A stretch of DNA of 64,000 bases from Aliiglaciecola sp. 3_MG-2023 (GTDB lineage Bacteria; Pseudomonadota; Gammaproteobacteria; Enterobacterales; Alteromonadaceae), in NCBI RefSeq assembly GCF_030548205.1, contig NZ_JAUORV010000003.1:186001-250000 (forward strand), in the 5' to 3' direction. The notes under the pieces are model-generated. The model saw only the letters and a list, made by a program, of their open reading frames with translations, did no database searches and was not told where the DNA came from. Shown piece by piece: positions 16,544 to 25,812 of this stretch; the first letter of the stretch is position 1; every line of letters starts with the position of its first letter. The position numbers and the translations under genes were made by a program.

Positions 16544-19132
16544 ATGTTAGTGAGATTTAATAAAACATTCCATTATGTATCCAAGGCCCTCCTCCCACGC
16601 CTAATTTTACTGATGTTTGCCATAACCCTTTGTGCTTTCGTATTGAGAAATAGCTTGGTTATTTGGTTAAGTAATTTGTGGTTAGCTGAAGATACATCAA
16701 TTGTCTGTTTGGATTTCGATATTGGGTCAGATCCTTTTATTAAGGTTCAATCCCTGTGCCTCGAATCAGCGGATGTAGACATAAACATTAGCCATGGTCA
16801 GTATTTTATTGGCTCTGATTGGCTATCAAAAAGTAGCTATCTTAATCAAGCCAGTGTGAGTATAGATACCCTGGTAGTTAGCCATAAGCAAAATCTACAG
16901 CCTGCAAGCAATGAGACAGATCAAAATAGTGATTTAGGGGATCTTTGGACACTTCCAGAGAGCTTACCGTTAATCACCATGGATAACATTACGATTGACT
17001 CGTATCTTATGGAGCAACCTGTAAGCATACACATTTTCCAACCTGACCGTTCGCAATTGGCCATACGCGGAGATATTGAAGGGAACTTACTGATCAGTGA
17101 AAGCCAAGGAAAAGGCGTAATCAGTGGTGATTTAAATTGGTCTGCGGGTTTAATTTTATCAAAAAGCCAGGAGCTTGAAAATTTAGTTAAACCCTATAAA
17201 AACTTTATCAACAACTGGCAAAATTTAGTTGAATCGCCAATTTATAGTCGTTTTGAGTTCACCGGCTCAGTCCTAACTGGTCAACACAAATTAAGCCTAA
17301 ACAATATTGTAAATCTCCAAGACTGCAAGCTCCCGGTTCAACTTAACGGTGAAATTGATACCGCTTTAGATTTTACATCATGGCTAATACAAGTTGATCT
17401 GAGCCGTTTAAAGTCAAATTTTGAAATCAATCAATGTGCCAAAATCGATGTTGTGAATGAATTCGTTAAACTAGATAGCTGGACGTTAGAGGTACCTAAA
17501 GTGAGCACCTTTAATGAGGGTTCTATTCATATACCAGAGATAAACCTAATATCGAATACTTTAGCAAATCCGTTATTACTGGCTATAAAGGATATTGAAT
17601 TAAACAACCAATTGGAGGCAAGGTTAAATTATCACTTATCGTTGAATTCTAGTATCGCAGAGCTATTAATGAATGAGCAAAACGCCAATGGAAAACTGCA
17701 GATAGCTGCCACAGGTAGAATAATAAAGAAAACGCAAGAAACCCATATAAATGGGACGAATCTTCTGCAATTTTCTGACGTTACAACAGAATTTGGCACT
17801 GTTGAAAAGGCTAAAATTGCCTTTGATTTTAGTTTAAAAAAACTAGCCAACTCCCCTTGGCAAGCTAATGCAACAGGGAGTATTGAGGCCAATGATTTAG
17901 CGAAAGAAGCATTGGCGATCCACTCTATTTCCAGTGACTTGAAAATTGACGGTGACAGCATTGAACAATTGGCTGTTCAGGTTAAAAACAATCTTCAGAA
18001 GATAACCTATAACGACTTTGCAGCGAAATCATTAGGCAGTAATCTCAGCCTAAATATAAAAGACATACAAACACTGAGCGGCGCGGGAAAATCAAAATTA
18101 CAGGGCATCACAAGCAGCGCATTCAACCTAAGCCATATTGACTTTAAACACGATGTAAATGGACAAAGACAGCCTTTCCAACTCACCGGTAACCATGAAA
18201 TCACCATGCCCTCAGGCCTGTTAGCCAACCTTTTTCACAATGAACAAACCATTACTCTTTTGATGCCCGAACAATCGGTTACCTACCTCAACCCATTGGT
18301 ACAACAATTTGCTCCTGAACTGAATTTAATCACAGGAAAAATAGGGGTTAACCTAACAAACGACAATGCCAACCGTGATTTCAACGGCCAATTAACAATT
18401 AACGGATTAAGTGGTGAATACCAAGACTATCAAATCATCAACGCGCAATTTGATGCGCCTTTTCGACTTGATTCATCTGGAATTCAGCTTAACCATGGCA
18501 AGATGACCGTTGAAGAGATTAATGTAGGTGTGCCAATGACCCAAATTGAAGCCAAAGTATCGATGCTCAATACTATCCCTAAACTCGACTTTGCAGAAGC
18601 TCGAATCATTGGCGGACGGGTAACCCTCACTGATTTTTGGCTGGATAATCGTAAACAACTGCTTAAACTCGATATTGATGATCTCGATTTAAATCAATTG
18701 GTTGAGTTACAAAATCAAGAAGGGATAGAAGTCAGTGGTGCAATATCCGGCGATCTTCCCATTTATTGGGATTCAGGATTTAGCACCATTAATCAAGGTA
18801 TTTTACTGAATGATGGTCCAGGTAAATTAAAAATAACTAATAATGAGGCTTTCAATGCTATTAAAGAACAGCAAGATCAATTAGCCTTTCTAGAGAACGT
18901 GGAATTTAGTAAGCTTTCTAGCGAAGTTTCTTTATCAGATGATGGCTGGTTGGACTTAAAAATTGGTATTAATGGCGTTAATCCTGACAAACAACAGGAA
19001 ATAAACTTTAATTATAGTCATACGGAAAATATCTTTACGTTATTTAAGTCAATGAGGATAACCAACTCAGTGCAAAACTCCATAGAAAAACGTATTCAAC
19101 AAAGATTATCAAATAAGGATAAGAATCTGTGA
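16544..19132 (+). CDS. ydbH: YdbH family envelope protein (AsmA-like)
   Basis: An 862-residue inner-membrane-anchored periplasmic protein. One membrane segment (about residues 18-46) is followed by a long beta-rich repeat region of the AsmA/TamB/YdbH type, the hydrophobic-groove proteins proposed to carry phospholipids between inner and outer membranes. In E. coli YdbH works redundantly with TamB and YhdP and needs the lipoprotein YnbE, with YdbL as a chaperone-like partner. All three are here in the same order. The ATG at 16544 follows CAGGAAG. The stop codon overlaps the ynbE GTG start. Function is by family and synteny. Confidence 0.9.
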   Translation: MLVRFNKTFHYVSKALLPRLILLMFAITLCAFVLRNSLVIWLSNLWLAEDTSIVCLDFDIGSDPFIKVQSLCLESADVDINISHGQYFIGSDWLSKSSYLNQASVSIDTLVVSHKQNLQPASNETDQNSDLGDLWTLPESLPLITMDNITIDSYLMEQPVSIHIFQPDRSQLAIRGDIEGNLLISESQGKGVISGDLNWSAGLILSKSQELENLVKPYKNFINNWQNLVESPIYSRFEFTGSVLTGQHKLSLNNIVNLQDCKLPVQLNGEIDTALDFTSWLIQVDLSRLKSNFEINQCAKIDVVNEFVKLDSWTLEVPKVSTFNEGSIHIPEINLISNTLANPLLLAIKDIELNNQLEARLNYHLSLNSSIAELLMNEQNANGKLQIAATGRIIKKTQETHINGTNLLQFSDVTTEFGTVEKAKIAFDFSLKKLANSPWQANATGSIEANDLAKEALAIHSISSDLKIDGDSIEQLAVQVKNNLQKITYNDFAAKSLGSNLSLNIKDIQTLSGAGKSKLQGITSSAFNLSHIDFKHDVNGQRQPFQLTGNHEITMPSGLLANLFHNEQTITLLMPEQSVTYLNPLVQQFAPELNLITGKIGVNLTNDNANRDFNGQLTINGLSGEYQDYQIINAQFDAPFRLDSSGIQLNHGKMTVEEINVGVPMTQIEAKVSMLNTIPKLDFAEARIIGGRVTLTDFWLDNRKQLLKLDIDDLDLNQLVELQNQEGIEVSGAISGDLPIYWDSGFSTINQGILLNDGPGKLKITNNEAFNAIKEQQDQLAFLENVEFSKLSSEVSLSDDGWLDLKIGINGVNPDKQQEINFNYSHTENIFTLFKSMRITNSVQNSIEKRIQQRLSNKDKNL

Positions 19133-19308
19133 AAAAATTGCTCATAATGCTTCCAGCAATGTTCATTGTCGCCTGTACTCACAAAGTGCAGGTGGAAACG
19201 AAAGAGCCCATAACCATCAATATTAATGTCAAAGTTGACCACGAAATACGAGTCAAAGTTGATAAAGAACTAGATGATATATTCAGTGACGACAGTGATT
19301 TATTTTAA
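19129..19308 (+). CDS. ynbE: YnbE family outer-membrane lipoprotein
   Basis: A 59-residue lipoprotein. The signal (MKKLLIMLPAMFIVAC) has a lipobox IVAC with the lipidated Cys at 16. The mature part contains the family motif PITINININVKV-like strand (here PITININVKVDHEIRVKV) and an acidic tail. Translation starts on GTG, whose last two bases are shared with the ydbH TGA stop, so translation is coupled. YnbE is proposed to form a beta-stack with YdbH and complete its periplasmic bridge at the outer membrane. It is followed 6 bp later by ydbL. Confidence 0.9.
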   Translation: MKKLLIMLPAMFIVACTHKVQVETKEPITININVKVDHEIRVKVDKELDDIFSDDSDLF

Positions 19309-19314
19309 GGAGTA

Positions 19315-19635
19315 ATGATGAAAATTTTACGTATAACAATGTTAAGCGCCCTACTCTTTTGTAGTGCTGTATTTGCCCTAGAACTTGGTGAAGCCAAACA
19401 AAACGGTTTAGTTGGAGAACAAGAAAATGGCTATTTAGGCGCAGTAGTTAACCGTTCTGACGTTTTAGAGTTAGTCGGAGAGATCAATGTTAAACGCAAA
19501 GCTAAATACATTGAATTGGCGAAAAAAAATAATATCGCTTTATCTCAGGTTGAAAAATTAGCGGCCAAGAAAGCCTTCGAAAAAACCGCTAAAGGACATT
19601 ACGTAAAATATGACGGCGATTGGGTGAAGAAATAA
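19315..19635 (+). CDS. ydbL: YdbL family periplasmic protein (DUF1318)
   Basis: 106 residues with a signal peptide (about residues 1-21, ending in VFA). The mature segment has the DUF1318 core: LGEAKQNGLVGEQENGYLG, then VNRSDVLELVGEINVKRKAKYIELAKKN. YdbL is a soluble periplasmic protein that modulates the YdbH-YnbE interaction. It is the third gene of the operon, with AAGGAG before the ATG. A second in-frame ATG follows immediately, so the start could be three bases later. There is no strong terminator after it. Confidence 0.9.
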   Translation: MMKILRITMLSALLFCSAVFALELGEAKQNGLVGEQENGYLGAVVNRSDVLELVGEINVKRKAKYIELAKKNNIALSQVEKLAAKKAFEKTAKGHYVKYDGDWVKK

Positions 19636-20042
19636 TAATGAATCAGGCTTTGGTACGTTTAACCTAACAGGTTTAGGTTTCGAAAGTCTTCCTTCTCGGT
19701 GATCTCTAGGTCGCTGATTTACACCATTTGCTAGTTTTTCGAGGTAGCTGCATGGATGCACTACAACCTCTCGTTGAGAAAAACAGGCACCATCAGCTTA
19801 AATTTTAAGAAACTATCCCCCCACAACCGCTTTTAATTAGAAACGATAACGTATCGCCATGTTCATACAAATACTACGTACTATTCCCGATATCGAGTGA
19901 AATTAGGAACCACTATACTTGCTGTGTTTGATATGAACAAAGTCCCTAACTTGTGACATTTGATTGCCATAGAATCTTAAGTAAACACGCTACTCGCTAA
20001 AGTAGTTTGCAGTCATAGGGCATTAACTACAGGATCGTTTGA
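19636..20042. other. Intergenic region ydbL - P-type ATPase
   Basis: 407 bp. A hairpin with arms AACCTAA and TTAGGTT (about 19661-19679) lacks a T-run and is a weak terminator candidate for the ydbL operon. A half-match to an FNR box (TTGAT at about 19929) has a poor right half. Nothing else is seen. Confidence 0.4.
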
Positions 20043-22757
20043 ATGGCCGCATTTGAAGAGTACACATCCAACTTACCATGGCATACTATTTCCGCCCAAG
20101 AAACCCTTAAAAAACTGCACACCTCGGAGTTAGGCGTAACCCAAACTGAAGCAAATAAACGCTATGAAAATCATGGACCTAACCGTCTTGAGCAAGGGGT
20201 TGGACGTAATCCAATTGTACGTTTCTTGTCACACTTCCATAATATATTAATTTATGTATTAATCGCCTCAGCAGTGATTACCAGTTTACTAGGACATTGG
20301 ATAGATAGCGGTGTCATCTTAACCGTCGTGGTCGCCAATGCTGTCATAGGCTTTATTCAAGAAGGTAAAGCTGAACAAGCAATGAGTGCAATTCGTCACA
20401 TGTTGGCGCCACAGGCAAATGTCATTCGTGATGGACAGCGAATTACCATCGACGGTGAAAAGTTGATACCGGGAGATATGGTGTTACTAGAAGCCGGCGA
20501 TAAAGTGCCTGCCGACTTAAGATTATGCAGTGCACACAATTTCTATGTTCAAGAAGCTATTCTAACGGGCGAATCGGTTCCCGTTGGAAAAAACACTGAT
20601 GCAGTCGACGAAAATTCGTCCCTCGGTGATAGGTCATGTATGGCATTTTCAGGCACCCTAGTCACTAGCGGACAATGCAAAGGGATAGTCGTAGCAACGG
20701 GCTCAGACACGGAAATAGGACGAATTAGTGGCCTGTTAGATAAAGTTGAAACACTCACCACTCCCCTAGTGTCGCAAATGGGCGTATTTGCAAAATGGCT
20801 AACCATATTCATTTTAGTCATTGCTGCTCTGTTAGTGGTATTTGGCACCTTTGTTGCGAATTATGAGTTTACTGAAATGTTTATGGCCGTGGTGGGACTA
20901 TCGGTGGCTGCCATACCTGAAGGATTGCCAGCGGTACTCACCATCACCCTTGCCATCGGTGTGCAAGCTATGGCCCGTCGAAATGCAATTGTGCGACGCT
21001 TACCAGCCATTGAAACCTTGGGATCTGTTTCCGTTATCTGTACCGATAAAACCGGTACACTCACCCGCAATGAAATGATGGTGTCATCGATTCTTACTCA
21101 CAAACATCTATTTAACCTAACCGGAAACGGCTACGAACCTAAAGGCACGCTAACTTTAAATAATAATGCGATCACGCCAGATGAACATTCAATGTTAGAA
21201 GAAATAGCCCGTGCTTCAGCCTTGTGCAATGATGCCGCCCTTAATCAAAAAAACCACAAATGGTATGTTGAGGGCGATCCAATGGAAGGCGCTTTGTTAG
21301 CATTTGCAGGTAAAATGGAACTTGATGTCCATCAGGAAAGAGCATTATGGACACGCACTGATGCCATTCCCTTTGATGCAAAGTACCGTTTTATGGCGAC
21401 TTTAAATCATGACCACCAACAACATGCGTTTGTTTTCATCAAAGGTGCCCCAGAACAGATATTAGCCATGTGTAAAAATCAACGAGCTGCCGATGGCTCG
21501 ACAGAAACACTTGATAGAAATTACTGGGAAGCACAATCTGAAGCCATAGCCGCACAAGGACAACGCGTTCTCGGATTTGCGATTAAATCGTTACCCACTC
21601 AGCACACGGTATTAGAACATCAGGATATTTGCGACTCCGCCACTTTGCTAGGCCTGGTGGGTATGATGGATCCCCCTCGCCAAGAAGCAATTGAAGCGGT
21701 GGCACAATGCCACCGAGCCGGTATTCAAGTTAAAATGATTACCGGTGATCATACTAAAACAGCAGCCGCTATAGGCAAGCAAATAGGTCTTGAAAATGTA
21801 TCAAAGGTACTGACAGGTGCAGATCTCGATAAACTGGATGATGGGGCTTTACAACAGGCCGTAAAGGAATGTGACATCTTTGCTAGAACAAGTCCCGAAC
21901 ATAAACTGCGTTTAGTTATGGCTTTGCAATCCCATGGTTTAACCGTTGCCATGACTGGCGATGGGGTTAATGACGCGCCCGCTCTTAAGCGAGCAGACGC
22001 AGGGATTGCCATGGGCCAGAAAGGCAGCGAAGCGGCCAAAGAGGCTGCAGATCTGGTCTTAGCGGATGATAATTTTACATCCATCGTTGCAGCTGTTGCC
22101 CAGGGACGTACCGTTTACGACAACCTTAAAAAAGTCATTAGTTGGACATTGCCTACCAATGCTGGAGAAGCCATGACCATAATTGTGGCGTTACTAATGG
22201 GAATGACTTTGCCTGTTACGCCTATACAAATTTTATGGATAAATCTCGTTACGGCCATCACCTTGGGAGTTGTTTTAGCGTTTGAACCCACAGAGGACGA
22301 CACTATGCTGCGACTCCCTAGGAATCGCAACGAGCCCTTGTTAAATGCAGGATTGATCTGGCATGTGATATTTGTATCACTATTATTTTTGTGTGGGGTT
22401 TTTGGTATTTATCAATATGCAATTGATAAAGGTTATGCAATAGAGTTGGCCCGTACCATGGCCCTAAACACTCTGGTAGTGATGGAAATATTTCATTTAT
22501 TTTTTATTCGCAATATTTACGGTACATCCTTAACTTGGAAAGCAATTCGGGGTACAAAATTTGTGTGGTTGGTGATCCTTGTAATTACCCTTGCACAATT
22601 TTCGATCACTTACATTTCGCCTCTACAAAAGGTATTTGATACTGAGTCGATCCCATTTTTGGATGGGCTAATCATCTTTGCTGTGGGCGTTGCGTTATTT
22701 ACCATTATTGAGATTGAAAAACAGTTAAGGTTGGCGTTTAAAAATGCGGTTAAATAA
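20043..22757 (+). CDS. Cation-transporting P-type ATPase (P2 class, PacL/CtpF-like)
   Basis: A 904-residue inner-membrane ATPase. The cation ATPase N-terminal domain covers residues 1-70, the actuator loop has ILTGESVPV, the phosphorylation site DKTGT has Asp335, and the hinge GDGVNDAPALKRADAGIAMG follows. The M4 motif AAIPEGLPAVLTITLAIG keeps the Glu of calcium pumps. In M6 the sequence LWINLVTAITLG keeps Asn734 and Thr737 but has Ala738 where SERCA has the calcium ligand Asp800, as I recall for CtpF-like pumps. The ion is therefore not certain: calcium is possible, other cations too. It is located beside cation antiporters and a universal stress protein. Confidence 0.88.
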   Translation: MAAFEEYTSNLPWHTISAQETLKKLHTSELGVTQTEANKRYENHGPNRLEQGVGRNPIVRFLSHFHNILIYVLIASAVITSLLGHWIDSGVILTVVVANAVIGFIQEGKAEQAMSAIRHMLAPQANVIRDGQRITIDGEKLIPGDMVLLEAGDKVPADLRLCSAHNFYVQEAILTGESVPVGKNTDAVDENSSLGDRSCMAFSGTLVTSGQCKGIVVATGSDTEIGRISGLLDKVETLTTPLVSQMGVFAKWLTIFILVIAALLVVFGTFVANYEFTEMFMAVVGLSVAAIPEGLPAVLTITLAIGVQAMARRNAIVRRLPAIETLGSVSVICTDKTGTLTRNEMMVSSILTHKHLFNLTGNGYEPKGTLTLNNNAITPDEHSMLEEIARASALCNDAALNQKNHKWYVEGDPMEGALLAFAGKMELDVHQERALWTRTDAIPFDAKYRFMATLNHDHQQHAFVFIKGAPEQILAMCKNQRAADGSTETLDRNYWEAQSEAIAAQGQRVLGFAIKSLPTQHTVLEHQDICDSATLLGLVGMMDPPRQEAIEAVAQCHRAGIQVKMITGDHTKTAAAIGKQIGLENVSKVLTGADLDKLDDGALQQAVKECDIFARTSPEHKLRLVMALQSHGLTVAMTGDGVNDAPALKRADAGIAMGQKGSEAAKEAADLVLADDNFTSIVAAVAQGRTVYDNLKKVISWTLPTNAGEAMTIIVALLMGMTLPVTPIQILWINLVTAITLGVVLAFEPTEDDTMLRLPRNRNEPLLNAGLIWHVIFVSLLFLCGVFGIYQYAIDKGYAIELARTMALNTLVVMEIFHLFFIRNIYGTSLTWKAIRGTKFVWLVILVITLAQFSITYISPLQKVFDTESIPFLDGLIIFAVGVALFTIIEIEKQLRLAFKNAVK

Positions 22758-22877
22758 CCGCCTTAACCAAATTTCCCATAGTTATTCAGATTATGGATAC
22801 TAAAGAAAATTGGTTAGACGGGGTTTCATTCACTAGTTAAACATATGTCACCCAATTTGATAGCTGAGTACCCACCT

Positions 22878-23831
22878 TTAAGATACTGGTGATACAAAGC
22901 CTTTGGGTTTAATTGCTAATACCGAACTTTGTAATTGATACAGAATTGTCTCTGCGGTGTTACCAATAACAAGCCCTGCAATTCCGGTTCTTGCTACAGT
23001 TCCCATTACCACTAAATCAGCGCCAATGCGTTTTGCTATTTTAGGGAGTTCTTGTCCTGGGTCTCCACGACTAATGTGGGAGCGAAGGGATAAAAAGTTG
23101 AACGACTCCTCGCCTAACCTTTCCTTTAATCCCGTTAAAATGGTTTCCATCTGAACTTTTCTGTTTTGATATTCTGATTCATACAGTTCTCTTTCAACTT
23201 TTTCGGGTTGCTCCACCCATAAACTGATAAAGCCGGCATCGGGCACTTCATAAGCATTTACAATATGCAGCGTTGCAAACTCTGATAAAGATAATGAACC
23301 AGCGAGTTCAATTATCATCTCATTTAGCTCTTCATTGCAGCTTTCATCATCGTCTGAATCAAAATCTATTGCTGCCATCACCTGCTTATACTCTAATAAC
23401 TCATCTTTTTTCATTAAAAAAACAGGACAAGGACAGTTACGTAACAGTTGCATATCATCACTGCCAATTAACCTGTCTAGCCAACTCACTTTATCGGCCT
23501 CTTTAATCACCAGGTCAAATTGTTGCGACAATACAGCTCGGATGCTTTCTAGGTATCGTTTACCTACTCTTATCTCGGAATGGATTTGCAGGTTTTGATC
23601 TAACGTTGAAATTAATTTTTGTAGCCGTTGTTTTTCACCATTTAGTATATCTTGCTCAAGCTTTTGCTTATCAATGGTACTATTTTTGGGGATAGATAAC
23701 TTCGGTATAACATAAAGAAGCGTTAAATCTGACTGATTATTTTTAGCAAGAGAAACAGCACGCATTAATGCATTTGATGGCTCATTAATGTGATTGCTCA
23801 TTACGTATAGAAAGTTCTTAAACCTTTTCAT
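22878..23831 (-). CDS. Universal stress protein, tandem UspA domains
   Basis: 317 residues made of two UspA domains (about 1-145 and 150-310). The C-terminal domain has the ATP-binding pattern GADLVVMGTVARTGIAGLVIGNTAETI, i.e. G-x2-G-x9-G-S/T type. The N-terminal domain is degenerate. It starts 15 bp after the stop of the antiporter gene at 23847 and is surely cotranscribed, suggesting that it senses ATP or stress to set antiporter activity, as UspA domains do in some transporters. It is a paralogue of UspE at 51114 with similar length and the same C-terminal motif. Confidence 0.88.
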   Translation of the reverse strand: MKRFKNFLYVMSNHINEPSNALMRAVSLAKNNQSDLTLLYVIPKLSIPKNSTIDKQKLEQDILNGEKQRLQKLISTLDQNLQIHSEIRVGKRYLESIRAVLSQQFDLVIKEADKVSWLDRLIGSDDMQLLRNCPCPVFLMKKDELLEYKQVMAAIDFDSDDDESCNEELNEMIIELAGSLSLSEFATLHIVNAYEVPDAGFISLWVEQPEKVERELYESEYQNRKVQMETILTGLKERLGEESFNFLSLRSHISRGDPGQELPKIAKRIGADLVVMGTVARTGIAGLVIGNTAETILYQLQSSVLAIKPKGFVSPVS

Positions 23832-23846
23832 ATTGAGTATCTCCTA

Positions 23847-25598
23847 TTAGATTTTATTTGGTTCAACATATAAACCATCAAGCAAAAAGTTGGCAGTCCG
23901 ATCCGCGGTATCTTGAAAGGGTTCTAGAATGAGATCAAAGCCAAGTAATGCAAGTTCTTCAGTATCGTCACTGTTATGAGAAACTGCGCCCAATTTTCCA
24001 TTAAAGCCTGCTGCTTGTGTCAATTGCGCAACGGTTTTACGAATATCTTCTGATGATAATCCGATATGATGGTGAGGAATGGTAGATAGCAACCATTGGG
24101 CATTTTTAAGGGGTAATTCGAGCATAAACTCTGCATCTGTTGCATCACCATATTCTGTATTTAACCCCAAGTAATTCCACCGTTTAATTGCCGTAGGATT
24201 GAAATCTACGCCGAGGACATTGACCCCTTTTTGCTTTAAGCGCATCGCAATTGCGGTCCCTAACCGTCCTAACCCCAAAATAATCACTGGAAAATTATCA
24301 TCGTCCCGGTTTGCGGTTGTTTTTTCTCGTGGGGCACCGGGTCGTTCAAACAAACTAATAACAGGTTCAAATAACCCATATAGCTGATGAGAATATGTGA
24401 TCATATAGGTGGAAGCCGCAATAGTGACAATGCCAACTAAGGTGACTAAACCCAAAATATCGGCAGTGACGTGGCCTAAACTGATCCCCATGGCGATAAA
24501 GATCAATGAAAATTCGCTAATCTGAGCAACCGTTAAACCGGCGAGAAATCCGGTTCTTTTTCGATAGCCTAGAATTCCCATGATCACCATGACAATCAAT
24601 GGGTTACCAATGAGAACAAACAATGAAAATACGATTGCTCCTTGGAAATGAGAACCAAGTAAGGTCAGATCTAACGATGCACCAAGGGCTACAAAAAAGA
24701 ATAGCAATAAAAAATCTCGTAAAGGTGCTAACCTAGCTGCAATACTTTCACGATAGGGTGTAGAAGCCAACGAAACGCCGGCTAACAAGCCCCCCACTTC
24801 CATGCCTAAACCGACTAAATCACCAATGGCGGCAAATAGTGCAGCTTGAGCTATTGCATAAATAACTAGCAACTCAGGTACTTTGGCTAGCATTTCAGTT
24901 AATGGGTTGGCAATATAACGAACAAAAATAACGACAAAAGCGACTAAACCAATACCTGAAATAGATACCTGCCAAACAGATGATTCACCGCCATGCCCCG
25001 ACCCTATACCAATGGCTGCCAATACAATCATAGCCAACACAACCACTAAATCTTGAACAATCAAAAAACCTAAAGCGATTTGCCCATGAAGTGAATCTAT
25101 TTCACGTTTATCCGATAATAATTTAACAATGATAATAGTGGAGGAAAACGTAAGGGCAACTGCAACATATAGGCTGGTCATATGATCTAGACCAATAGCG
25201 ATACCTATGTAGTATCCAACAAAAGACGTGAAAGCGACTTGCCCAAGACCCGTTAAAACCGATACGCCACCAATGGATTTAATCAACTTTACGTCGAGTT
25301 TAATCCCCACTAAAAACAACAATATGGCGATACCTAATTCGGATAAAAGCGTTATTTGCTCTTGAGAATGAACGATATCTAACACAGATGGGCCAGCAAC
25401 CAGTCCTACAGCAATGAAACTGACAATAAGGGGTTGCCGTAACAGTAAACCAATAAAGCCCAACAAAGCAGCTAAAACTAAAATAGCAGCAATTTCTGCA
25501 AAGGATGATCGAGAAATAATATCAAATATGTCCACAACAGCTTCCCTATTTTTTGTCGCCTTACTGATTTGAAGGTTTTGTGATCTAGAGGGATCCAT
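23847..25598 (-). CDS. CPA2 cation:proton antiporter with RCK (TrkA-N) domain
   Basis: 583 residues of KefB/KefC/YbaL type. Thirteen or so membrane segments (about 25-415) include the conserved GLIVQDLVV-like core (GFLIVQDLVVVLAMIVL). A cytoplasmic NAD-binding domain follows, with the Rossmann loop ILGLGRLGTAIA (about residues 444-455). It exchanges K+ or Na+ for protons and is probably gated by nucleotide. The first 25 residues before the hydrophobic region are odd (DPSRSQNLQISKATKNREA), so a GTG start further in is possible. It forms an operon with the downstream Usp gene. Confidence 0.85.
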   Translation of the reverse strand: MDPSRSQNLQISKATKNREAVVDIFDIISRSSFAEIAAILVLAALLGFIGLLLRQPLIVSFIAVGLVAGPSVLDIVHSQEQITLLSELGIAILLFLVGIKLDVKLIKSIGGVSVLTGLGQVAFTSFVGYYIGIAIGLDHMTSLYVAVALTFSSTIIIVKLLSDKREIDSLHGQIALGFLIVQDLVVVLAMIVLAAIGIGSGHGGESSVWQVSISGIGLVAFVVIFVRYIANPLTEMLAKVPELLVIYAIAQAALFAAIGDLVGLGMEVGGLLAGVSLASTPYRESIAARLAPLRDFLLLFFFVALGASLDLTLLGSHFQGAIVFSLFVLIGNPLIVMVIMGILGYRKRTGFLAGLTVAQISEFSLIFIAMGISLGHVTADILGLVTLVGIVTIAASTYMITYSHQLYGLFEPVISLFERPGAPREKTTANRDDDNFPVIILGLGRLGTAIAMRLKQKGVNVLGVDFNPTAIKRWNYLGLNTEYGDATDAEFMLELPLKNAQWLLSTIPHHHIGLSSEDIRKTVAQLTQAAGFNGKLGAVSHNSDDTEELALLGFDLILEPFQDTADRTANFLLDGLYVEPNKI

Positions 25599-25812
25599 AT
25601 CCCGCTAATTAAAAACCCAAAGATCCCCTATCCTGTTGTTCTGGAATCCTATTCTTCTTCCTTAATAGTTAACATCCCACTGTGATTAAATAACCGTTAT
25701 CTTCTTCTCCCTATGCAAGCGGAGAGTTTAGAAATTCCAAAAGTGCTTATTTATAGCTTAGTCAATAATTGAAATTATTTTTCCATTATCATTAGAATTC
25801 AGTTACCCAAAA

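Noticed and set aside
19924-19940. Possible FNR box before the P-type ATPase gene
   Set aside because: The left half TTGAT is good, but the right half (ACAAA) is poor at the required spacing.
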